Source of the DNA: Mycobacteroides sp. CBMA 271
GTDB taxonomy: Bacteria > Actinomycetota > Actinomycetes > Mycobacteriales > Mycobacteriaceae
Length of the DNA: 57,813 nucleotides
Assembly (NCBI RefSeq): GCF_009729205.1
Contig: NZ_VTHB01000010.1
Coordinates: forward strand, 1-57,813
Direction of reading: 5' to 3'
The position numbers and the translations under genes are program-made. Every line of letters starts with the position of its first letter. Within the stretch, counting starts at the first letter, position 1. A model generated the notes under the pieces. It was not told the DNA's origin. It saw nothing but the letters and a program-made list of their open reading frames with translations, and did not search any database. This document shows, piece after piece, positions 46,600 to 55,906 of this stretch.

Positions 46600-46701
46600 C
46601 ACTCACGGACTCGCCGTGAATGGAAGCAACGGCGGAGGTCATCCAACCAATCCACATGGCGCTCACATCGCGGGTCCAGGAATCGCTGGCTCAATAGAGA
46701 C

Positions 46702-47007
46702 ATGCACATCCACCAGAGCCCCGATGTGGTCGTCGTCCTCAACGCCGACGACCCGAACGGCCGTCAGATCGTCCAGATCCTGGTGCGCAACGGGCATCGG
46801 GTGGCCATCAGCGGCAGATATGCCACCGATCTCACGAGAATGCTTCACGGCTACAACACGGATCAGGTGATGGCCATCGCGGCCGATGTCACCGACCCAC
46901 ACCAGCTGCGCGAACTGTGCCGGCGTGCGGCCGATCGGTTCGGCACCGTCACCACGATCCTGGACGCCAACGGCCGACAGATGCCGCACTTGCGGCTCGC
47001 CTCATGA
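46702..47007 (+). CDS. Half-length short-chain dehydrogenase-like Rossmann protein
   Basis: A 101-residue protein that resembles only the N-terminal half of a short-chain dehydrogenase: a beta strand VVVVLNADDPNGRQIV in place of the TGxxxGIG turn, ISGRYATDL, AADVTDPHQLREL, then RFGTVTTILDANG. The NNAG and YxxxK catalytic parts are missing, and the glycine-rich turn is atypical. It could be a decayed gene or a small protein with another role. It lies in the gap between the monooxygenase and the convergent SIP gene, 25 nt from the latter. Confidence 0.6.
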   Translation: MHIHQSPDVVVVLNADDPNGRQIVQILVRNGHRVAISGRYATDLTRMLHGYNTDQVMAIAADVTDPHQLRELCRRAADRFGTVTTILDANGRQMPHLRLAS

Positions 47008-47032
47008 GCAGGCCGAGCGCGGTAGACGCACC

Positions 47033-47746
47033 TCAGGACATCCAGTAAGCCTGAGCCTTCATCGATCGGCGCGGGATGCCGTAGTAGTCCTTGAGGACAC
47101 GGGTGACCTCGCGGGTGGTCCGGGTATCGCATGCCACCCACCCGAAGAAGTCCGAGGCATCGACCGCAGCCTCTCGCACGATCTCGGCCAAGGGCCGGTC
47201 GCCGTGACGATCCACCCAGATCGCATCGCCGCGGACCGGCAGCGTCTTGTCGTTCTCGTGCGCGGCTTCCAAAAACACCATGGCCGGGCTGTCCCCGATC
47301 GCCTCCAGGAGAGAGTTGATCGCGGGTAGCGATGCGGTATCCCCGACGATGACGTACCCATGCGGAGCGGGGTCCGGCAGCGCGAAACTGCTGCCCAGCA
47401 CGGTTGCCTCAATCGTATCGCCGACCTGGGCCGACTGCGCCCAGCGGGCCGCGAGCCCGTTATGCAGGGCGAACTCGATATCGACGGTGTCGGCCCGCGG
47501 GTCGGGATTGACCAGCGTGTATCCGCGTTGATGCAGCTTGTCGCCGTCCGGGAACCACAGCCGGATCCACATCGTCGGATGAACCGGACCGCTCTGCAGC
47601 AGGCCGCCGGCCGCGAAGCTGAGTCGCAGATAGTGCTCGGTCAGCTCGCGCCGACCGGTGACTGTTAGCTGAAAGTCGCCGGCACGGAACAGTTTGAGAA
47701 CCGCGCCCTGCCATCCGCGTGTTGGTTGCGTCACTGTGGTCGGCAT
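47033..47746 (-). CDS. Siderophore-interacting FAD reductase (ViuB/SIP family)
   Basis: A 237-residue ferric-siderophore reductase. RGYTLVNPDPRADTVDIEFALH binds FAD (RxYT motif), GDTASLPAINSLL is the family glycine motif and FFGWVACDTRTTREVTRVL the C-terminal NAD(P)H/substrate region. It resembles the N-terminal domain of IrtA encoded in this window but stands alone. Strong IdeR-like boxes lie just upstream, so it is expected to be induced by iron starvation and to release iron from an imported siderophore. It is divergent from ESX-3. Confidence 0.92.
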   Translation of the reverse strand: MPTTVTQPTRGWQGAVLKLFRAGDFQLTVTGRRELTEHYLRLSFAAGGLLQSGPVHPTMWIRLWFPDGDKLHQRGYTLVNPDPRADTVDIEFALHNGLAARWAQSAQVGDTIEATVLGSSFALPDPAPHGYVIVGDTASLPAINSLLEAIGDSPAMVFLEAAHENDKTLPVRGDAIWVDRHGDRPLAEIVREAAVDASDFFGWVACDTRTTREVTRVLKDYYGIPRRSMKAQAYWMS

Positions 47747-47774
47747 TACACCCCTACTTCATCAAGATCACTTT

Positions 47775-47793
47775 ATACCTTAGGCTAACCTAA
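47775..47793. promoter_or_regulatory. IdeR-like iron box A (SIP side)
   Basis: ATACCTTAGGCTAACCTAA matches the iron-box consensus at 16 of 19 positions, the best in the window, 28 nt upstream of the SIP gene start. Confidence 0.88.
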
Positions 47794-47808
47794 TAACCTC
47801 CCGGCAGA

Positions 47809-47827
47809 TAAGGCTAGGGTTAGCTAT
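47809..47827. promoter_or_regulatory. IdeR-like iron box B (middle)
   Basis: TAAGGCTAGGGTTAGCTAT has 13 of 19 matches. It lies between boxes A and C in the SIP/ESX-3 divergent region. Confidence 0.5.
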
Positions 47828-47833
47828 CGACAC

Positions 47834-47852
47834 TTAGGTAAGGGAATGCTAA
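47834..47852. promoter_or_regulatory. IdeR-like iron box C (ESX-3 side)
   Basis: TTAGGTAAGGGAATGCTAA has 14 of 19 matches with a perfect left half-site. It is the nearest box to the ESX-3 operon and probably overlaps its promoter. Confidence 0.72.
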
Positions 47853-47895
47853 TCTCTTGCCGAGCAAGCACTGATGTCACGGACAAGGGCGGTAG

Positions 47896-48141
47896 ATGAG
47901 TACTCGCGAACGAGTTGATCAACTCGAACGCCCGGTTGTGTTGGTCGTCACAGCACGGTGTTCTGCCGGCAACACCGAACTCCGGTCTCAAGATCACCAC
48001 CAAGACGGGGAACGTCATCGTGGCAGCGGGCGATCTGGCGCAGGTTTGCTGGCCGCCCGCAGCAGAGGTATCAGGAACCAATCATGCTCGCTACCCGACT
48101 ACTCCAATCAGCGGGCATGTCGATCAGGCGAAGGGCTGTAA
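47896..48141 (+). other. Possible 81-codon upstream ORF in the eccA3 leader
   Basis: The roughly 290-nt leader between the ESX-3-side iron box and eccA3 holds an ATG frame of 81 codons whose TAA is directly followed by the eccA3 GTG (48142), in the same frame. Its start, STRERVDQLE, resembles the start of the eccA3 reading, DIRERVGQRE. GGGCGG precedes the ATG. Third-position GC is clearly lower than in the neighbouring genes and the rest of the peptide looks unstructured, so translation is doubtful. Nothing else is clear in this stretch. Confidence 0.3.
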
Positions 48142-50004
48142 GTGGATATTCGTGAGCGAGTAGGTCAGCGAGAGAGTGTGAGCCCAACGGTGGCTCCGTC
48201 GACGCGCATTGACCCCGAGCTGGAGAGCCGATTCGCAACCTGCTGCCGGGCCCTGGGTCTCGCCGTCAACGACAGGCGACGTCCCGCAGATTTGCCAGCA
48301 GCACGCTACGGCTTCACTTCGCTGTGCAGAACCGCTCAAGATCACTGCGATGTCTGGGTCGGTCTCGCAGCCTCCGGCGGCGCCACCATCGACGTCCTGG
48401 AAGCGATCTCGGAAACCACGGCCACCGCGGGGCAGCTGCAGCACGCGGTGAACCTGCAACCGGGTGATCTCACCTTCACCTATGACACCGGGTTGTACCT
48501 CGAGTTCCGCGCGAACGGGCCCGACGACTACCACCTCGCCTATGCCGCGGCACTCGTCGACAAGGGTGAGTACGTCAAGGCCGACGAGTTGATCGCCACC
48601 GTGATCGACCGGCGCCCGGGCTGGTTCAACGCCCGCTGGGTCGCGGTGGCCATGCAGAACCGGGCCGAGCGGTGGTCCGATGTCGTCACTCTGCTGACCC
48701 CGGTCGTCACCGACGAGTCACTGGATGCCACCACCGTCCACGCCGTGCGGATCACCCTGGGCATCGCCCTGGCCAAGCTCGGCATGGTCAATCCGGCCCT
48801 TTCCTATCTCGAAGACCCCAGTGGCCCAATCGAAGTCGCTGCCACCGACGGCGCACTCGCCAAGGCACTGAACCTTCGTCACCACGGCGACGAAGAGACC
48901 GCCACCGAGGTGCTTCAGGACCTGTACGCGGCCAACCCAGAGATCGCCGACGTCGAACAGGCGCTCACCGATCCGAGCGTGGGTCTGCACACCACGACCG
49001 CCGCACGCATTGCGGCCCGCTCCGACCCGTGGGATCCCGAGACCGAGCCCACCGAAGAGGATTTCATCGATCCGGAGGCCCACGAGCGCAAGGCAATCCT
49101 GCTCGCCGAGGCCGAGCAGCAGCTCAGCGAGTTCATCGGACTTGAGCAGGTGAAGGATCAGGTCTCCCGCCTCAAGAGCTCCGTGGCGATGGCGTTGCGC
49201 CGTCAAGAACGCGGACTCGCCGTCGGCCACCGCACACACCACCTCGTGTTCGCGGGACCTCCCGGTACCGGTAAAACCACCATCGCCCGGGTTGTCGCCA
49301 AGATCTATTGCGGCTTGGGACTTCTCAAGCGCGAAAACGTCCGCGAGGTGCATCGTGCCGATCTCATTGGCCAGCACATCGGCGAGACGGAGGCCAAGAC
49401 CAACGCCGTCATCGACAGCGCACTGGACGGCGTGCTGTTCCTCGATGAGGCATACGCCCTGGTGTCCACCGGCGCCAAGAACGACTTCGGCCTCGTCGCC
49501 ATCGACACCCTGCTGGCCCGCATGGAGAACGACCGCGACCGTTTGGTGGTGATCGTGGCAGGTTACCGCGCCGAGCTGGACCACTTCCTCGACACCAACG
49601 AGGGTCTGCGCTCCCGATTCACGCGGTCCATCGAATTCCCTTCGTACGCACCACCAGAACTGGTCGAAATCGCTTCGGCGATGGCGTCGGCACGGGACAG
49701 CAAGTTCGACGAGGACGCTGCCGCCCAGCTGCTCGCCGCCTTCGCGACAATGTGCGCCGCTGAAGCTCCCGATACGCGCGGTATCGCGCGTCGGAGCATC
49801 GACGTCGCCGGCAACGGCCGCTTCGTCCGTAACGTCGTCGAACGGTCCGAGGAGGAACGTGAACACCGCCTTGACAATTCGGGCACCGAAGAATTCAGCG
49901 ATGACGACCTCATGACCGTCACCGTCGAGGACGTCCAGGCGTCGGTGGACGCCATCATCAGTGGACTGGGTCTGTCTGCTTCCGGGTTGTCGGTCAAGAA
50001 ATGA
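48142..50004 (+). CDS. eccA3: ESX-3 AAA+ ATPase EccA3
   Basis: A 620-residue CbxX/CfqX-type AAA+ protein, very like M. tuberculosis EccA3 (631 residues). The N-terminal half is a helical TPR-like domain (ATCCRALGLAV, GLYLEFRANGPDDYHLAYAAAL); the C-terminal half has GPPGTGKTT (Walker A), GVLFLDEAYAL (Walker B) and LRSRFTRSIEFPSY. It acts in the cytoplasm on PE/PPE/Esx substrates. GTG 48142 has AAGGG 6 nt ahead; GTG 48178 is an alternative that skips the RERV leader. It overlaps eccB3 by 4 nt. Confidence 0.95.
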   Translation: MDIRERVGQRESVSPTVAPSTRIDPELESRFATCCRALGLAVNDRRRPADLPAARYGFTSLCRTAQDHCDVWVGLAASGGATIDVLEAISETTATAGQLQHAVNLQPGDLTFTYDTGLYLEFRANGPDDYHLAYAAALVDKGEYVKADELIATVIDRRPGWFNARWVAVAMQNRAERWSDVVTLLTPVVTDESLDATTVHAVRITLGIALAKLGMVNPALSYLEDPSGPIEVAATDGALAKALNLRHHGDEETATEVLQDLYAANPEIADVEQALTDPSVGLHTTTAARIAARSDPWDPETEPTEEDFIDPEAHERKAILLAEAEQQLSEFIGLEQVKDQVSRLKSSVAMALRRQERGLAVGHRTHHLVFAGPPGTGKTTIARVVAKIYCGLGLLKRENVREVHRADLIGQHIGETEAKTNAVIDSALDGVLFLDEAYALVSTGAKNDFGLVAIDTLLARMENDRDRLVVIVAGYRAELDHFLDTNEGLRSRFTRSIEFPSYAPPELVEIASAMASARDSKFDEDAAAQLLAAFATMCAAEAPDTRGIARRSIDVAGNGRFVRNVVERSEEEREHRLDNSGTEEFSDDDLMTVTVEDVQASVDAIISGLGLSASGLSVKK

Positions 50005-51560
50005 GCGACAACAGCAACAACAGCGCGAACAGATCCGATTCCGACCGCCGGGCCTTTGCTTCGCGTACCCCGGCCAGTGAGAACCCCGAACCGCTGAAGT
50101 ACCGCCGCGGTTTCGTGACCGGGCATCAGGTGACCGGATGGCGTTTTGTCATGCGGCGCATCGCATCCGGCGTGGCACTCCACGATGCCCGGATGCTCGT
50201 CGATCCGTTGCGAACCCAGTCACGCGCATTCGCAATGGGCGCCATCATCGTGATCACGGGTGTGGCCGGATGTTTCATTCTGAGCATGATGCGGCCTTCT
50301 GGTATCGCCGGAACCGATCCGGTGCTGGCCGATCGATCGACCGCCGCGCTCTATGTGCGAGTCGGCGACAACCTGCACCCGGTGCTCAACCTCACCTCCG
50401 CCCGCCTCATCGCCGGCAAGGCCGTGGATCCGACAATGGTCAAAAGCGCCCAGCTCGATCAGTTTCCGCGCGGCAACCTGATCGGCATTCCGGGTGCACC
50501 GGAACGCATGGTGCAGGCCAAGTCCACCGATGCCGCGTGGGCGGTGTGCGAGTCCAGCGAGGACCGCGCTGTCACCGTCATCGCCGGGTCACTGGACACC
50601 GGCGGCGACAAGGCCACCGAGGTACCGCACGACCGCGCCGCGGTGGTGTCCTCCGAGTCCGGTACCTGGCTGCTGTGGGACGGGAAACGCAGTGCGCTCA
50701 ACCTCGGCGATGTCGCCGTCACGAGTGCGCTGGGATTCACCACTGCGCCTGCGGCGCGTCCCGTAACGACCCGTCTGCTCAACGCGATCCCCGAGGCTCC
50801 GCCGCTCGTGGTTCCCGCCATCGCCGGGGCCGGCGCGCCTACGGCCTACCCGCTGCCCGTGCAGGCACCCATCGGCTCGGTGCTGGTGAGCTACGCCAAT
50901 GACAACAACCCGGTGCACTACGTGGTGCTCACCGATGGCGTACAACAGGTTTCACCCGTGATCGCATCGACACTGCGCAATGCAAACTCCTATGGGCTGG
51001 AGCAGCCGCCTCGCTTGACGGCCGATCAGATCGCGCATCTGCCAACCTCATCGTTGATCGACACCAGCGTGTTCCCCAACGCCACGGTCAAGCCGCTGGC
51101 GGACAACGAGAATCCCGTGCTGTGCACCCGGTTCACGAAGACGGCCGATGCCGCCTCGGAATCGTGGTCTCTGCTAGCGGGCTCGGTTCTGCCCCTGTCC
51201 TCGTCGGTACACACCGTGCAACTGATCACCCCTGCCGCCACCCCCACCCGGGTCGCTATCACACCCGGCATCGGATATCTGGTGCAGCCGGGCGGCCTCG
51301 GCGCGTATCAATGGATCTCCGATACCGGCGTGCGATATGGCATCGACACGGAAGCAGACGGCGACAAGACCCTCGATGCGCTCGGACTGCGGAAGCCCGC
51401 ACTACCCATCCCATCGTCAATCCTGGATCTGTTCGCGGCCGGCCCGTCGCTGTCACGCACCGACGCCCTGTTGGCCCACGACAGCCTGGCCCCGAGCAAT
51501 CGGCCGGCCATCCGCATCCAGACTGACAACCCATCTGCTCAGGCACAGGAGTCCCGTTGA
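50001..51560 (+). CDS. eccB3: ESX-3 core membrane component EccB3
   Basis: A 519-residue protein with one membrane helix at about residues 73-95 (MGAIIVITGVAGCFILSM) and a large extracytoplasmic domain rich in repeated Val/Ala/Pro segments, as in the EccB family. YRRGFVTGHQVTGWRFVMRRI before the helix is the conserved cytoplasmic tail (landmarks FVTGHQV and WRFVMRR). EccB, EccC, EccD and EccE form the secretion pore. ATG 50001 overlaps eccA3 and the stop overlaps eccC3. Confidence 0.95.
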   Translation: MSDNSNNSANRSDSDRRAFASRTPASENPEPLKYRRGFVTGHQVTGWRFVMRRIASGVALHDARMLVDPLRTQSRAFAMGAIIVITGVAGCFILSMMRPSGIAGTDPVLADRSTAALYVRVGDNLHPVLNLTSARLIAGKAVDPTMVKSAQLDQFPRGNLIGIPGAPERMVQAKSTDAAWAVCESSEDRAVTVIAGSLDTGGDKATEVPHDRAAVVSSESGTWLLWDGKRSALNLGDVAVTSALGFTTAPAARPVTTRLLNAIPEAPPLVVPAIAGAGAPTAYPLPVQAPIGSVLVSYANDNNPVHYVVLTDGVQQVSPVIASTLRNANSYGLEQPPRLTADQIAHLPTSSLIDTSVFPNATVKPLADNENPVLCTRFTKTADAASESWSLLAGSVLPLSSSVHTVQLITPAATPTRVAITPGIGYLVQPGGLGAYQWISDTGVRYGIDTEADGDKTLDALGLRKPALPIPSSILDLFAAGPSLSRTDALLAHDSLAPSNRPAIRIQTDNPSAQAQESR

Positions 51561-54500
51561 GCCGTCTCATCTTTGAACCCCATCGGCGGGTAGCGCCTCC
51601 GGCGATACCCGATGCCACGGTGACCGTCGAGGCGCCTCCACAGCTGCCTCGAGTGGTTCCGCCATCGTTCCTGCGGCGCGCCATGCCCGTCGTGATCGTG
51701 ATCCTGATCGTCGGCATGGTGGTCGCGTTGTTCGCCACGGGCATGCGAGTGATCTCGCCCACCACCCTGTTCTTCCCGTTCGTGCTTCTGTTGGCCGCCA
51801 CCGCATTCCTCCGGAACGGCAACGACAAGGTGCGCACCGAGGAGGTCGACGCCGAGCGCGCGGACTACTTGCGCTATCTGTCGGTGGTCCGCGACAACCT
51901 GCGTACCCATGCCGCTGCGCAGCGTAAGGCGCTGGAATGGTCGCATCCGGATCCCGAAGAGCTGACCATTCTCCCGGGCTCACGCCGGCAGTGGGAACGA
52001 GATCCCGGCGACGACGACTATCTGCTTGTTCGCGCCGGCCGCCATGACATTCCGCTGGCAAGTGCCGTGCGGGTCAAGGACATCGCCGATGAGATCGACC
52101 TGGAACCGGTGAGCCACAGTGCATTACGCGGGTTACTCGACACTCAGCGCACGGTGCGGAGCGCCCCGCTCGGCATCGACCTGGACAAGGTTTCGCGTAT
52201 CACGGTGCTTGGTGACGACGATATTGCCCGTGCCGCCATCCGTTCGTGGGTGACACAGGCCGCCACCTTCCACGATCCGACGCTCTTGACGGTCGCGATG
52301 GCCGGCCCCGGGGCCGAAGATGCCGAGTGGTCTTGGCTCAAATGGCTTCCGCACGTGGATATCAGCGGCGAGGTCGACGGCGTCGGCCCGGCACGGTACC
52401 TACGTCGTACGGGTGCCGAACTCTTCGAGTCATTGAAGCCGGTCCTGGACGAGCGACCGCTCTTCGGAGCGGATGGCAGCGTCCACAAGCACCTGCTGAT
52501 CGTTCTGGACGACCCGACATACGACCTGGGCGGCCTACATTCGCCCATCCCCGCGGCCGGGTTGGCGGGCGTCACCGTCATCCAGCGTCTCGACGGTCAA
52601 GAGAACTCGGCGGATTCCTTCAAGCTGCCGGACTATCTCAATCCGGAACGCCCTGTGCTGCAGGTCAACCGCAATGGCGTGAGCGCACGAATCACCCGCT
52701 GGAACGGCAGTGATTGGCAGCCGTTCATCAACGAGGCCGATCAGCTCACCGTCGGAACCGCAACACATGTCTCCCGACGGTTATCTCGCTGGGATTCCAA
52801 CCCGACCCATCCAGGGCTACGGTCGGCGGCCACCGGCGGTGCGACCTTTACCGCACTGCTAGGCATCGAGAACGCAGCGGAACTGGACGTCCCGGCTCTG
52901 TGGTCTCAGCGTTCGCGAGACGAGGAGCTGCGGGTGCCTATCGGCGTCACCTCCTCCGGCGAACCGCTGATGTTCGACCTCAAGGATGAGGCCGAAGGCG
53001 GTATGGGTCCGCACGGTCTGATGATCGGCATGACGGGCTCCGGAAAGTCCCAGACCCTGATGTCGATCCTGTTGTCGCTGTTGACGACCCACTCCGCCGA
53101 CCGCCTCATCGTGATCTACGCGGACTTCAAGGGCGAGGCCGGAGCCGATATCTTCCGCGACTACCCGCAGGTCGTCGCCGTGATCTCGAACATGGCCGAG
53201 AAACGTTCCCTGGCAGACCGTTTCGCCGACACGCTACGTGGCGAGGTCGCGCGCAGAGAGAACCTGCTCAAGCAGGCCGGTCGCGACGTACAGGGCAGTG
53301 CCTTCAACTCGGTCCGTGAATACGAGGACGCGATTGCCGCGGGTCACGATCTGCCACCGATCCCCACGCTGTTCGTGGTGGCCGACGAATTCACCCTGAT
53401 GCTCCAGGATCACCCGGAGTACGCCGAACTGTTCGACTACGTCGCACGCAAGGGTCGCTCGTTCCGCATCCACATCCTGTTCGCGTCGCAGACCCTGGAC
53501 GTCGGCAAGATCAAGGACATCGACAAGAACACCTCGTACCGCATCGGCCTGAAGGTGGCCAGCCCCAGCGCATCCCGACAGATCATCGGGACCGAGGACG
53601 CCTATCACATCGAATCGGGCAAGGACCACAAGGGCGTTGGGTTCCTGGTGCCCGCGCCGGGCGCGGTGCCCATCAAGTTCCGCAGCACCTACGTCGACGG
53701 CGTCTACGATCCGCCGTCGCAGACCACCACCGTGGAGATCCACGCCACCCCGCAGCCCAAGCAGTTCACCGCACTGCCTGTTGCGTCCGATCCGACAACG
53801 GTGATTATCAAGGGCGATACCGGGCGTTTGACGCAACCGGCGCGCAAGCTCATCACCACCGTCGGCGCCCAGCTGGGCAAGGTTGGCCCGCGCGCACCGG
53901 AGCTGTGGCTGCCACCGCTGGACAGCGCGATTCCGTTGGCGAATGTGTTGGACCAGGCCGGGATCCCGGCGCGGCAGCTCCGCTGGCCGCTCGGCGAGAT
54001 TGATAAGCCGTTCCAGATGCGCCGTGATCCGCTGATCTTCGACGCGACCTCGGCCGCCGGGAACATGATCATTCACGGCAGCCCGAAGTCCGGGAAATCG
54101 ACCGCGCTGCAGACGTTCATCCTGTCGGCTGCCGCATTGCACTCCCCCGGCGATGTCACCTTCTACTGCGTCGACTACGGCGGCGGGCAACTGCACGGCC
54201 TTGAGGGACTGGCGCATGTCGGCAGCATCGCCAGTGCGTTGGAGCCTGAGCGCATTCGGCGTACCTTCGGCGAGCTGGAGCAGCTGCTGGCATACCGGCA
54301 ACGCCTGTTCCGGGACCGCGGCATCGCTTCGGTGGCCCAGCTGCGGGCTTTGCGGGACAGCGATCCCACACTGCACGACGGTTACGGAGAGACGTTCCTG
54401 GTCGTAGACAACCTCTACGCGTTCAGTCGCGACAACACCGACCAGTTCAACACGCGAAACCCGTTGCTGGCCAGGCTCACCGAGCTGGCCAACGCGGGCC

Positions 54501-55597
54501 TGTCGTACGGCATCCATGTCGTGATCACGACACCGAACTGGATCGAGGTGCCATTGGCGATGCGTGATGCGCTCGGCCTGCGCGTTGAGCTCAAGTTGCA
54601 TGATTCGGCCGACAGCAATGTGCGGGTACCGGGCGCACTGCGCCGCCCCGCCGAGAGCGTTCCGCACGATCAGCCGGGCCGCGGACTGACCATGCAGGCC
54701 GAGCACTTCCTGTTCGCCTCGTCGGATCCGCAGAGTGTCGAGTCGGTCAACGCCAACTACCCCGGGGCCAAGGCTCCCGCCGTCCGGCTGCTGCCGGCGG
54801 ATCTGGCGCCGAACGCCATTGGGCCGCTGTACCCGGGGCGCGAGCAGGTCGTCATCGGCCAGCGGGAGCAGGATCTGGCGCCGGTGGCGCTCGACTTCGC
54901 ACACAATCCGCTGCTGATGGTTTTGGGCGACACCGGATCTGGCAAGACAACGCTGCTGAGGCACGTCATCCGCACCGTCCGCGAGCATTCGGCGCCCGAC
55001 GAGGTAGCGTTCACGGTCCTGGACCGGCGCCTGCATCTCGTCGACGAGCCACTGTTCCCGGATAACGAGTACACCCCCAACATCGACCGGATCACCCCGG
55101 CAATGCTGGGCCTCGGTGCGCTCCTAGAGAAGCGTCGGCCACCCGCCGGCCTGTCCTCGGAAGAGCTGCACAACTGGGTGTCCCGCGGCGTCACCGCACA
55201 GCGGCACTACCTGATCATCGACGATGTCGACCAGATCCCCGACGCGCCGGCCGTGAGCGGTCCATACATCGGGCAGCGTCCGTGGAACGCGATCACCGGC
55301 TTGCTCGCCGAGGCGCGCGAGCTGGGCCTCCGGGTGATCATCACCGCGCGGGCGACCGGTTCGGGCCACATCCTGATGACCAACCCGATGCTGCGACGCT
55401 TCCACGAGCTGCAGGCCAACACCCTGATGCTCAGTGGCAGCCCGCAGGACGGCGGCCGAATTCGAGGGCACCGCTTCGAGCGTCTGCCCGCGGGACGCGG
55501 AGTTCTGTTGTCCGATAACGATGTCCCCACATATGTACAGACCGTCAATCCACTCGTCAGCGAGCATGCCGCTCAAGGAAGGGAGTACCCACGATGA
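51557..55597 (+). CDS. eccC3: ESX-3 FtsK/SpoIIIE-type ATPase EccC3
   Basis: A 1346-residue motor of the secretion system, close to M. tuberculosis EccC3 (1330). Two membrane helices at about 38-90 are followed by three ATPase domains with Walker A motifs GMTGSGKSQT, GSPKSGKST and GDTGSGKTT. Walker B-like stretches are FVVADEFTLML, FLVVDNLYAF and YLIIDDVDQI; only the first keeps an Asp-Glu pair, as is common for EccC. It recognises the EsxG/EsxH and PE/PPE substrates. Start is TTG 51557 in a TTGA overlap. Confidence 0.96.
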   Translation: MSRLIFEPHRRVAPPAIPDATVTVEAPPQLPRVVPPSFLRRAMPVVIVILIVGMVVALFATGMRVISPTTLFFPFVLLLAATAFLRNGNDKVRTEEVDAERADYLRYLSVVRDNLRTHAAAQRKALEWSHPDPEELTILPGSRRQWERDPGDDDYLLVRAGRHDIPLASAVRVKDIADEIDLEPVSHSALRGLLDTQRTVRSAPLGIDLDKVSRITVLGDDDIARAAIRSWVTQAATFHDPTLLTVAMAGPGAEDAEWSWLKWLPHVDISGEVDGVGPARYLRRTGAELFESLKPVLDERPLFGADGSVHKHLLIVLDDPTYDLGGLHSPIPAAGLAGVTVIQRLDGQENSADSFKLPDYLNPERPVLQVNRNGVSARITRWNGSDWQPFINEADQLTVGTATHVSRRLSRWDSNPTHPGLRSAATGGATFTALLGIENAAELDVPALWSQRSRDEELRVPIGVTSSGEPLMFDLKDEAEGGMGPHGLMIGMTGSGKSQTLMSILLSLLTTHSADRLIVIYADFKGEAGADIFRDYPQVVAVISNMAEKRSLADRFADTLRGEVARRENLLKQAGRDVQGSAFNSVREYEDAIAAGHDLPPIPTLFVVADEFTLMLQDHPEYAELFDYVARKGRSFRIHILFASQTLDVGKIKDIDKNTSYRIGLKVASPSASRQIIGTEDAYHIESGKDHKGVGFLVPAPGAVPIKFRSTYVDGVYDPPSQTTTVEIHATPQPKQFTALPVASDPTTVIIKGDTGRLTQPARKLITTVGAQLGKVGPRAPELWLPPLDSAIPLANVLDQAGIPARQLRWPLGEIDKPFQMRRDPLIFDATSAAGNMIIHGSPKSGKSTALQTFILSAAALHSPGDVTFYCVDYGGGQLHGLEGLAHVGSIASALEPERIRRTFGELEQLLAYRQRLFRDRGIASVAQLRALRDSDPTLHDGYGETFLVVDNLYAFSRDNTDQFNTRNPLLARLTELANAGLSYGIHVVITTPNWIEVPLAMRDALGLRVELKLHDSADSNVRVPGALRRPAESVPHDQPGRGLTMQAEHFLFASSDPQSVESVNANYPGAKAPAVRLLPADLAPNAIGPLYPGREQVVIGQREQDLAPVALDFAHNPLLMVLGDTGSGKTTLLRHVIRTVREHSAPDEVAFTVLDRRLHLVDEPLFPDNEYTPNIDRITPAMLGLGALLEKRRPPAGLSSEELHNWVSRGVTAQRHYLIIDDVDQIPDAPAVSGPYIGQRPWNAITGLLAEARELGLRVIITARATGSGHILMTNPMLRRFHELQANTLMLSGSPQDGGRIRGHRFERLPAGRGVLLSDNDVPTYVQTVNPLVSEHAAQGREYPR

Positions 55598-55902
55598 TTC
55601 TCAACGTCGTTCCGGAAGGTCTGACCGCCACCAGTGCGGCCGTGGAGGCGCTGACCGCGCGCCTGGCCGCGGCGCATGCCGCAGCCGCCCCGGTGATCGG
55701 TGCCGTGGTGCCACCCGCCGCCGACCCGGTGTCGCTGGAGACCGCCGCCGGGTTCAGTGCGCGCGGAATCGAGCACAGCGGTGTGGCGGCCCAGGCCGTC
55801 GAGGAGCTGGGTCGCGCCGGGCTGGGCGTATCAGAGTCTGCGGCCAGCTACACCACCGGCGATATGCAGGCCGCGGCCACCTACATGATCGCGCGGGGCT
55901 AA
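55594..55902 (+). CDS. PE5: PE-family protein PE5
   Basis: A 102-residue PE protein with the N-terminal helical hairpin (VPEGLTATSAAVEALTARL) and the secretion signal YTTGD (YxxxD) near residue 88. It has no long C-terminal extension. It overlaps eccC3 by 4 nt and is 4 nt from PPE4, with which it should form a heterodimer exported by ESX-3. In M. tuberculosis and M. smegmatis, PE5-PPE4 is linked to siderophore-mediated iron uptake. Confidence 0.94.
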   Translation: MILNVVPEGLTATSAAVEALTARLAAAHAAAAPVIGAVVPPAADPVSLETAAGFSARGIEHSGVAAQAVEELGRAGLGVSESAASYTTGDMQAAATYMIARG

Positions 55903-55906
55903 TTCG

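Noticed and set aside
48718..49866. 382-codon minus-strand frame inside eccA3
   Set aside because: It is antisense to the EccA3 AAA+ domain and shows only Gly/Val-rich low-complexity sequence.
53234..55036. 600-codon open frame on the minus strand inside eccC3
   Set aside because: It lies wholly antisense to a clear three-ATPase EccC3 gene, its translation is low in hydrophobic pattern and rich in Arg/Gln/Gly, and it matches no family. Long antisense frames are normal in GC-rich coding DNA.
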